A stretch of 8,329 bases of DNA. It comes from Bacillota bacterium (GTDB lineage: Bacteria > Bacillota > Bacilli > Paenibacillales > Paenibacillaceae). The stretch lies in the NCBI GenBank assembly GCA_023418755.1, contig JAEZZE010000297.1, positions 1 to 8,329 on the forward strand, in the 5' to 3' direction. The position numbers were made by a program, and so were the translations under genes. Shown here one piece after another: positions 1 through 5,594 of this stretch (positions are counted from its first letter, which is position 1; each line of letters begins with the position of its first letter). The notes under the pieces were generated by a model. The model did no database searches, was not told where the DNA came from, and was given only the letters and a program-made list of their open reading frames with translations.

Positions 1-2
1 AA

Positions 3-548
3 AGCTTCCTGTCACTAATGTGCTTCCTTTTGATAGGCTGCTTTGGATTGCCTTCAGCCTTTACGGATTCGTCCGGCGACAAGCTGAAAACTGCCAACGG
101 CGGAGAGTCAATCACCAAAGCCTATGAATATCCCATACAACCGAATACTGCAGAATGGAGTAATTTCAAATCCACTGCAGAGAAGGTTGAAGCTTCTCAA
201 ATTCCAGCAGCTATTTTGAATAAACTGACGACTTCGGCATTGGTAGAAACAGTGCTCAATTCCCCTTTAATGGCGAGCATGTATGCATTTAATACCAGAC
301 AACAAGGTTTTAATACGGTTTATGGTGCCTTTAACGGCTTGCAGGAGTTAGCCAAGAGAGACGACGCCATATTTGAGTTGGAACAATATAAAAATAATCT
401 TCAATTATTTGACAGAACAGACAGCAAAGCGATTGTCCACAATCTCTATATCGATACCCTAATTGAAGCTTTCAGCTCTGAAGGCGTTGTGACTCCGTTG
501 TATACCAGCGATACTGGGAAACTTTCCTTACTCCGCCTTTTGCGTTGA
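3..548 (+). CDS. Uncharacterised exported protein or lipoprotein, 5' end outside window
   Basis: The reading frame is open to the left edge, so the true start lies upstream; the ATG at 18 gives 176 residues but leaves no positively charged n-region, so I do not take it as the start. The visible N-terminus is a hydrophobic export signal with LLIGC, which fits a lipobox with the Cys as first mature residue; cleavage by signal peptidase I after LPSA is the alternative. The mature part is soluble and mostly helical, with a segment around residues 60-120 (IPAAILNKLTTSALVETVLN, then FNTRQQGFNTVYGAFNGLQEL) that resembles, from memory, a group of uncharacterised secreted Firmicutes proteins. I know no function for them. 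The C-terminal LSLLRLLR looks unlike the rest and may follow a truncation or frameshift. The gene is AT-rich compared with everything right of 1050. No terminator is visible between its stop and the convergent pseudogene 10 bases later. Confidence 0.65.
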   Translation, partial: SFLSLMCFLLIGCFGLPSAFTDSSGDKLKTANGGESITKAYEYPIQPNTAEWSNFKSTAEKVEASQIPAAILNKLTTSALVETVLNSPLMASMYAFNTRQQGFNTVYGAFNGLQELAKRDDAIFELEQYKNNLQLFDRTDSKAIVHNLYIDTLIEAFSSEGVVTPLYTSDTGKLSLLRLLR

Positions 549-558
549 AGCACATCAT

Positions 559-1018
559 TTATACATCCGTACGTAATAATAAAAATGGTACTCCGCTCAA
601 ATAATTTTTTATTATAGCTTGTGCGTAGGGCTGATCTTCTTTTAATTCCTCTGTTTCTCTTGGATCAGGAGCATGGTGACTATAATTTTCGATCATTACC
701 TCACTGTAAAGGTCTCCAGCTCTGGAAGCCATCCATCTCCTAATTCCCTAACACTCTGATAGCCCTTAATTACTAGCTCCCATTGAGCGGGATAAAGTCC
801 CAAGATCGTATGCGCTATATCATAAAGAAAATATCCAAATCCACATCTTCCAAAATCGATCGGGCGAGGCTCTCCATTATAAAATACGATGTTACCTTGG
901 TGTAGATCAGCATGTTTTTGGTTCCAGGAAGGAAATTATCTCCTTTAATTAATCCCCAAACTTGAGCAACTACTCAAATACAGTTGACTTGTGGATCCCT
1001 TAACCTGATTTCCTCATT
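559..1018 (-). pseudogene. Decayed aminoglycoside phosphotransferase (APH)-family kinase
   Basis: Reading the minus strand gives kinase-like protein pieces in different frames. The piece between about 936 and 696 contains HADLHQGN (starting at 914), the catalytic HxDxxxxN loop of APH/choline-kinase-type enzymes, then PRPIDFG, the metal-binding Asp motif, then GFGYFLYDIAHTILGLYP, and ends at a TAA at 698-696. The homologous continuation (DLYSEVMIENYSHHAPDPRE, then YAQAIIKNYLSG) is in another frame from 714 to the TAA at 561-559, so there is a frameshift near 711-717. Upstream, WGLIKGDNFLPGTKN (from 958) is in a third frame, with a stop further upstream; the N-terminal lobe is not recognisable. 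Intact relatives act on small molecules or drugs using ATP, but this copy cannot make a kinase. The upper boundary near 1018 is approximate. It shares the AT-rich composition of the first gene. Confidence 0.75.
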
Positions 1019-1054
1019 TTCTCGATTGCAAGCTGTAGAACGGAAAGCCTAAAA

Positions 1055-1168
1055 AGGGCCGCAACTGGTCACCAACCGGCAACCTGTCACAGCCCCCAAA
1101 CCCGCGCCCGTGAAGCACTCGAGCTGCTCTTCCGTGTTTCTCCCGACTGCCGTCGACGTTGCGGCCCT
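1055..1168. repeat. Inverted repeat, 11-base perfect arms
   Basis: AGGGCCGCAAC at 1055-1065 is exactly complementary to GTTGCGGCCCT at 1158-1168, with 92 bases between. It lies in the gene-free stretch between the kinase pseudogene and the thioredoxin stop, and its left arm begins within a few bases of the change from AT-rich to GC-rich DNA. The spacing is too long for an ordinary terminator. It could be the ends of a small element, a recombination scar, or chance. The whole gene-free stretch from 1019 to 1225 holds no recognisable gene besides this and the next repeat. Confidence 0.5.
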
Positions 1169-1222
1169 CTCTCTGCCTGGAACAGATGGTGCTTCAATAA
1201 CCGCAGCTGCGCAAGAGCAGCT
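1122..1222. repeat. Second inverted repeat, 10-base arms, interleaved with the first
   Basis: AGCTGCTCTT at 1122-1131 is complementary to AAGAGCAGCT at 1213-1222. Its left arm is inside the loop of the 1055-1168 repeat and its right arm is outside it, ending 4 bases from the thioredoxin stop. The right arm can also form a local 6-bp hairpin (1205-1210 with 1217-1222, loop of 6) just downstream of the thioredoxin gene, but no T-run follows on the minus strand, so it would be a poor terminator. Alternative pairings of this kind could mark a folded 3' untranslated region; this is inference. Confidence 0.4.
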
Positions 1223-1225
1223 TGC

Positions 1226-1537
1226 TCAAACGTATTTCGCGAGCAAATTTTCGTACGCCGCCTTCGGTCTGAAGCCGACCAGCTTCTCGACCGCTTCTCC
1301 GTCGCGAAACAGCAGCACCGTCGGCATCGACATGACGCCGTACTTGGCGGCCGTCTCCGGCGATTCGTCGCAATCGACTTCCAGCACGGTCACTCGTTCC
1401 TTGTATTCGTCCCCGATCTCGATCATGATCGGCTTGAGCGTCTTGCAGGGCGGGCACCAGACCGCTCCGAAATCGACGAGAGCCAATCCTTGGCTCGGAA
1501 GGTTTTCCGTCAAGCTCGCATCGTTGACTCGAATCAT
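1226..1537 (-). CDS. trxA: Thioredoxin
   Basis: A 103-residue, single-domain thioredoxin, the normal family length, with no signal peptide, so cytoplasmic. It reduces protein disulfides through a dithiol pair. Visible hallmarks are VDFGAVWCPPCK at residues 21-32 (Cys28 and Cys31, buried Asp22), SMPT at 70-73 with the cis-Pro facing the active site, and the C-terminal region VGFRPKAAYENLL. The active site is WCPPC rather than WCGPC, and the usual Trp/Tyr before the Ala is Gly24; both occur in thioredoxin-like proteins and may shift redox potential. An extra Cys56 lies in VDCDESP. AAAGGAGG about 12 bases before the ATG supports the start. It is the second gene of a two-gene unit 26 bases after the MerR regulator. 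It may not be the organism's main thioredoxin, so the gene symbol is tentative. Confidence 0.9.
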   Translation of the reverse strand: MIRVNDASLTENLPSQGLALVDFGAVWCPPCKTLKPIMIEIGDEYKERVTVLEVDCDESPETAAKYGVMSMPTVLLFRDGEAVEKLVGFRPKAAYENLLAKYV

Positions 1538-1563
1538 CTCTCCGCTTCCCCTCCTTTCGCCAG

Positions 1564-1914
1564 CTATCGTTGCTCCCGAATCGACCGAATGCGGTCCAGC
1601 AGGTTGGCGCGAATCTGGCTCAGTTCGACGATTTGGGCATCGATTTCCCGCAGCTTGCTTTCGTACGCCGGAAGCACTTCCCTGCAGAAAGCCTCCTCGT
1701 TTTTAAGCACGCAATGAAGAAAGCTCGCAATCTGCTCCGTCGTCAGCCCCAAAGCCAAATAAAGCCGGATCGTATGCACCTGCTCCACGGCAAGGGGCGA
1801 GTATTCCCGGTAACCGTTGCTCCCGCGAACCGAGGTCAACAGCTTTCGTTCCTCGTAGTACCGGAGCGAACGCACGCTGACCCCGGTTTTGGCGGACAAT
1901 TCGCCGATTTGCAT
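1564..1914 (-). CDS. MerR-family transcriptional regulator
   Basis: A 116-residue regulator of MerR type, which binds between -35 and -10 and untwists the DNA to activate. Residues 1-38 (IGELSAKTGVSVRSLRYYEE, then GYREYS) are the classic winged helix-turn-helix; residues about 80-113 form a long amphipathic helix (ESKLREIDAQIVELSQIRAN) for the antiparallel coiled-coil dimer. There is no large effector domain. The only cysteines are Cys68 and Cys77 in HCVLKNEEAFC, at the start of the dimerisation region, so a metal or a disulfide could be the signal; given the thioredoxin gene directly downstream, thiol redox sensing is a reasonable inference, not shown. The start ATG is 6 bases after a run of G (AAGGGGGG), an unusual but usable ribosome binding site. 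It reads from the palindromic promoter just upstream and so is likely autoregulated. Confidence 0.92.
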   Translation of the reverse strand: MQIGELSAKTGVSVRSLRYYEERKLLTSVRGSNGYREYSPLAVEQVHTIRLYLALGLTTEQIASFLHCVLKNEEAFCREVLPAYESKLREIDAQIVELSQIRANLLDRIRSIREQR

Positions 1915-1946
1915 GCCGGCCCCCCCTTGTTGGTCGATACCTAATC

Positions 1947-1978
1947 AGCATAAACCCTGACATTGATGTCAGGGTCAA
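1947..1978 (-). promoter_or_regulatory. MerR-type promoter and operator for merR-trxA
   Basis: On the minus strand, TTGACC (1978-1973) is the -35 and TATGCT (1952-1947) the -10, separated by 20 bases, or 19 if TTATGC is used. The spacing is longer than the usual 17, as in MerR-controlled promoters. The spacer is filled by a perfect dyad at 1954-1975: arm ACCCTGACAT, two central bases, arm ATGTCAGGGT. Transcription would start near 1941, about 27 bases before the regulator's ATG. The layout matches known CueR/SoxR-class promoters, so I infer that the adjacent MerR protein binds here. Confidence 0.85.
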
Positions 1979-1986
1979 GGAAAATT

Positions 1987-3224
1987 TTAATCCCTTTCGT
2001 AGATCGATCCGGAACGGCTGGCGTAAAATTCGGCATATACCTTCTCCGCGTACGCGTCCGTCATACCGGAGATGTAATCGGCCGCGAGCCGCTCCCAAGG
2101 CCAGCTCGCTTTCTGCGATTCGTAACTCTCCAGCCAATCCGGCGGAACGATCAGCCGCCCGGTTTCGTAAGATTTGAAGCTTGCCCACAGGCGTTCGATC
2201 ATGACCTCGCTTCGCTTATGCAGCCGCTGCACGCGAAAATCCTTGATCAAGGTCACCCAAGCCAGCTTCTTCAAAATTTCCATCGTCCGCTGCAGCTCCC
2301 AATCCCGCTGATCTTCGCGAACGAACGTCACCTTTTTCCAACCGCACGCCGCGTCGTCGATGATCCCGACATTTGCGCCCACTGCTCGTAAAAGTCGATC
2401 AGTACGCGCTTGACCATCTCTTCTTGATCCACGTCCTGCCAATTGGCCGCGGAATAGTTCGGATCCTCGGTAATCTCCTGAATGACGTGGGAGACGACGC
2501 GGTCGTCCTCGAAGAAAGCGCGGTCCATCAAGATTTTCCCGGCCCGAATGCCGTCCTCCAGGTCGTGGGTCGAATACGCGATGTCGTCGCACAGATCCAT
2601 CAGCTGGGCTTCCAACGTCGCGCAGCCTTTGGGCATCCCCCACGTTTGCCGAAGAAATTCGATGCCTTCCCATTCCTTGCGGTAGACCCCTTTTTGCCTG
2701 TCGGGATCGTCGATGCAGTACGGATATTTGTTGGTCGCGAGCAGCATGGCCGCCGTCAAATCCAGGCCGCTGTCGCTGCCGGCGCGCTTCTCCAGAAACA
2801 TGAGAATACGGAAGTTTTGCGCGTTGCCCTCGTACTTCAATCCGTGCTCGGCGCGGAGAAGGCGGTCCAGCACCTCTTCTCCCTTATGTCCGAACGGCGG
2901 ATGGCCCAGATCGTGGGCAAGCGAGGCGCACTCGACCACCTCCGGATCGATCGTGAGGCCCGGATGCTCCTTCAGCGCCAGAAACGGATACGACTTGCCG
3001 AGCCGTCTGGCCACCTCCCTGGCGATCTGGGACACCTCCAGCGAATGGGTCAATCGCGTTCTGTAGTAGTCTCCCGAGCCGGCTCCGAACACCTGCGACT
3101 TCCCCTGCAGCCTGCGGAAAGCCGGAGACTGGATCAGCCTAGCGTAATCCTTCTCGAACTCGTCGCGGTCATCGCCGGAATGGACGTTCTCCGTATCGTA
3201 CAATCTCATCTTTCTGACATTCAT
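1987..3224 (-). pseudogene. dgt: dGTP triphosphohydrolase gene, frameshifted
   Basis: HD-superfamily enzyme that splits dGTP into deoxyguanosine and triphosphate, helping to set dNTP pools. The first 288 codons from the ATG at 3224 carry the family signature: FRRLQGKSQVF (37-47), RTRLTHSLEVSQIAREV (55-71), LAHDLGHPPFGH (102-113), EGNAQNFR (132-139) and LCDDIAYSTHDLEDG (211-225), giving metal ligands His60, His104-Asp105 and Asp213 or 214. After MSGS the frame runs off into unrelated residues and stops at 2328; the proper continuation DDAACGWKKVTFVREDQRD begins in another frame at 2358 and runs 123 codons to TAA 1989-1987. One missing base around 2358-2361 explains this, and repair would give about 412 residues. 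There is no slippery heptamer, so I read it as a mutation or sequencing error rather than programmed shifting. GGAGGG about 8 bases upstream supports the start; the gene follows secA2 by 28 bases. Confidence 0.9.
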
Positions 3225-3252
3225 GCGGCGCCCTCCATGCCCGTTGTTTCGC

Positions 3253-5484
3253 TCAGAAGTTGAAAATGCTCGTCTTTTTCTCCATAAACTGATCCTGAAT
3301 CAAATAAGTCCACGTTCTCGAAGGCGGCTTGAAGCCCATTCGCTCCCATTCCGCCCGATCGGAGGAGCCGGCCGCGTCCAATCTTCCGAGCGCTTTGCCC
3401 GTCTCCTTCTCCAGTTTATCCGGAATCTGCTCGAAGGCGTGAATGATCCGGTGATGGAATTCGTCGACCGGGTTACGGTTCGCCAGGCTCTCCAGATGAA
3501 TGCCCTCGCGAATATACGAGACGTAGGCCAGATGATCCGCCCAAGACTTGTCCATCAAATACAGGCGGACATGCTTCTCGCGCTCGCTCATGCCGCTCCG
3601 GTCGCGCAGCACCGCCTCGCGTTGTCCATGGTGAATGCGCCGCTGCTCCTCCACCATATCGGAGTATTTGTTAAGCGTCTTTCGCAGCTCGAAATTCTGT
3701 CCCATAACGACGCGCTGGATATGGTCCATCTTCTTGCTGAAAACCGATGCGGACAGCTCCTCGTCCTGCTTGCCCGTCCGGTAAGCCGCCGGAATCGCCT
3801 TCTCGATGCCGAACCGGTTGATCAGCTCGTCCTCCAGGCAGACATAGAACCGGGAAGAGCCGGGGTCTCCCTGTCGTCCAGCGCGGCCTCTCAGTTGGTT
3901 GTCGATCCGCGCGCTCTCGTTCATGTGCGTCCCGATAACGTACAAGCCCCCGAGCTTCGCCACCTTCTCGGCCTGCTTCTCGTCGCCCGCGCCGAGCCGG
4001 ATGTCCACGCCGCGTCCGGCCATGTTCGTCGACACCGTCACCGCGCCCAGCTCTCCCGCCCGCGCGATGATCTCCGCTTCCTTCTCGTCGTTCTTGGCGT
4101 TCAAAACCTGGCAACCGACGTTCGCTTTGCGAAGCTCCTCCGCCAATTGATCGGATTCCTCGACGCTGCTCGTTCCGATCAGAATCGGGCGCCCCGTCGC
4201 GTGCGCTTCCGCGATCTCCTTCACGAGCGCTTTCAGCTTCGCTTCCTTATGCGTATAGATGCGGCTTTCGTGGTCGATGCGGATGCGCGGCCGGTTAGGC
4301 GGAATCTGGACGACGCTCAGCGCGTACGTCTCCTCGAATTCGTCCGCGGAATCCTGCGCCGTCGCCGTCATGCCGCTGATTTTCGGATACAGGCTGAGCA
4401 GATGCTGCAGCGTGATCGTTCCGAGAATTTTGCCGGACGACTTTGTCTCGATGCCTTCCTTCGCCTCGACGGCGGCCTGCAAGCCGTCCGGCCAGTGCCG
4501 ATTTTGCGCCACGCGGCCGGTATAAGGATCGATGATCTCCAGCTTGCCGTCCCGAATGACGTAATCGACGTCCCGTTTGAGCAGCGCTTCCGCGTGAAGC
4601 GCACAATTTAATGCCGTTAATAAATGACTGTTGTGCGCCTCGTACAGATTGCCCGTACCGAACCTCTTCTCGGCCTTCTCCGAGCCCGACTCCGTCAGGA
4701 AGACGTTGCGCTTGTTCTCGTCGAAGTCGTAATCCTCGCCCAACGCAAGCTCCTTCGCCAGCTTCGCCATCCGGCCGCCGTCGTTGCCGCCGGAAGCGAC
4801 TTCGCCGGCGATCACCAGAGGCACGCGCGCTTCGTCGATCAAGAGAGAGTCGGCCTCGTCTACGATCGCAAAGTGGAACGGACGGTGCGCGATGTCGGCC
4901 TCCGTCATCGCGATCGTATCCCCCAGGTAATCGAAACCGGCTTGCTTGGCCGTTACGTAAGTAATATCGGCCTCGTACGCCCGCTGCCTCTCCTCCGTCG
5001 TCATATCCTCCTTGACCGAAGCGACCGTAAGCCCGAGATATCGGTAGATCGGTCCCATCCACTGCGCGTCGCGCCCGGCCAAATAATCGTTAAAGGTCAG
5101 CACGTGCACGCCCTTGCCCTGAAGCGCGTTCAGGTAAGCGGGCATCACCGCCGCGAGCGTCTTGCCCTCGCCGGTCTGCATCTCGACCATATTGCCGTCG
5201 TGCAAAGCGGCGCCCGCCATGATCTGCACGTCGTAAGGACGCATGCCGAGAACCCGGAAGGCCGCTTCCCCGGCCAATGCGAACGCATCGACCAAGACGT
5301 CGTCCAAGGGCGCCCCCGCCCGGACCCTCTCCTTCAGCTTAACCGATTCGGCCTGAAGCCGCTCGTCGTCCCATCCCGTCAAATCCCGTTCGGAGATCGC
5401 CTTCAGCTTGTCCGCGTATGCCTTAAGTTTATGATGAACGAACCGGTCTTTGACTTTCTGTATGAGCCTGCTGGCAAAATTCAT
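3253..5484 (-). CDS. secA2: Accessory preprotein translocase ATPase SecA2
   Basis: A SecA-family motor that drives proteins through the SecYEG channel by ATP hydrolysis. Numbering from the upstream ATG at 5505 (750 residues): MRPYDVQ 88-94, Walker A QTGEGKT 110-116, DEAD box VDEAD 215-219, preprotein-binding domain about 230-370 with DPYTGR 326-331, SGMTATA 377-383, GRGVDIRLG 497-505, and QLRGRAGRQGDPG 537-549, followed by the two-helix finger region (MDKSWADHLAYVSYIREG). It is shorter than housekeeping SecA (about 840) and lacks the C-terminal zinc-binding Cys motif, both typical of SecA2. No secY2 or accessory glycosylation genes are nearby, so it would be a SecA2-only system using the general channel; substrates are unknown. 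I prefer the ATG at 5484 (743 residues, starting MNFASRL), preceded by GGAAGGG 9 bases upstream, because a -10 box at 5523-5528 would leave almost no leader for the ATG at 5505. Catalytic motifs are intact. Confidence 0.92.
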   Translation of the reverse strand: MNFASRLIQKVKDRFVHHKLKAYADKLKAISERDLTGWDDERLQAESVKLKERVRAGAPLDDVLVDAFALAGEAAFRVLGMRPYDVQIMAGAALHDGNMVEMQTGEGKTLAAVMPAYLNALQGKGVHVLTFNDYLAGRDAQWMGPIYRYLGLTVASVKEDMTTEERQRAYEADITYVTAKQAGFDYLGDTIAMTEADIAHRPFHFAIVDEADSLLIDEARVPLVIAGEVASGGNDGGRMAKLAKELALGEDYDFDENKRNVFLTESGSEKAEKRFGTGNLYEAHNSHLLTALNCALHAEALLKRDVDYVIRDGKLEIIDPYTGRVAQNRHWPDGLQAAVEAKEGIETKSSGKILGTITLQHLLSLYPKISGMTATAQDSADEFEETYALSVVQIPPNRPRIRIDHESRIYTHKEAKLKALVKEIAEAHATGRPILIGTSSVEESDQLAEELRKANVGCQVLNAKNDEKEAEIIARAGELGAVTVSTNMAGRGVDIRLGAGDEKQAEKVAKLGGLYVIGTHMNESARIDNQLRGRAGRQGDPGSSRFYVCLEDELINRFGIEKAIPAAYRTGKQDEELSASVFSKKMDHIQRVVMGQNFELRKTLNKYSDMVEEQRRIHHGQREAVLRDRSGMSEREKHVRLYLMDKSWADHLAYVSYIREGIHLESLANRNPVDEFHHRIIHAFEQIPDKLEKETGKALGRLDAAGSSDRAEWERMGFKPPSRTWTYLIQDQFMEKKTSIFNF

Positions 5485-5522
5485 CGAAACAATCCCTTCC
5501 GACATTATTCGTTCCTGATCCT

Positions 5523-5528
5523 ATTATA
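5523..5528 (-). promoter_or_regulatory. Candidate -10 box for secA2
   Basis: A perfect TATAAT on the minus strand (plus strand ATTATA) lies 39 bases before the preferred secA2 start, giving a leader of about 32 bases that holds the GGAAGGG site. No good -35 hexamer is present at 16-18 bases upstream; the region there is part of a GC-rich stem-loop. It would let secA2 and dgt be expressed independently of the SgrR-like gene. Confidence 0.4.
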
Positions 5529-5551
5529 GGGTCATCCCGGGCGAAATCCTA

Positions 5552-5579
5552 GCGATCGCTCCGGGAAAGCGCCGATCGC
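5552..5579 (-). terminator. Weak stem-loop between the SgrR-like gene and secA2
   Basis: GCGATCG (5552-5558) pairs with CGATCGC (5573-5579) around a 14-base loop, directly after the SgrR-like stop codon in the direction of transcription. No T-run follows on the minus strand, so intrinsic termination would be inefficient; partial read-through into secA2 is possible. It overlaps the place where a secA2 -35 element should lie. Confidence 0.25.
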
Positions 5580-5594
5580 CTTTCTAGCATCCGC

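Noticed and set aside
1118..1157. Clustered CTCGAG and GTCGAC restriction-type sites near the junction, suggesting cloning-vector sequence.
   Set aside because: Such 6-mers are common in GC-rich DNA and I recognise no vector or linker sequence around them.
1049..1225. The thioredoxin frame stays open for 58 codons after its TGA (Cys-containing tail ending at TAG 1051-1049), suggesting read-through or a selenocysteine.
   Set aside because: The protein already has full thioredoxin length at the TGA, GC-rich DNA often stays open this long by chance, and no selenocysteine insertion element is recognisable.
1110..1944. Several plus-strand open frames opposite the thioredoxin and MerR genes.
   Set aside because: Both minus-strand genes have clear family motifs and ribosome binding sites; the opposite frames have neither.
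2340..2380. Programmed ribosomal frameshift in dgt.
   Set aside because: No slippery heptamer, internal Shine-Dalgarno or stimulatory hairpin is visible, and dgt is not known to use recoding.
3214..3220. A CTGACAT half-site like the MerR operator at the dgt start.
   Set aside because: Only one arm is present and there is no promoter spacing around it; a 7-base match is expected by chance.
3223..4611. Plus-strand open frame of 462 codons opposite secA2.
   Set aside because: It is the antisense shadow of a GC-rich conserved gene; its protein is Arg/Leu/Asp-rich low-information sequence, with no convincing start site or domain.
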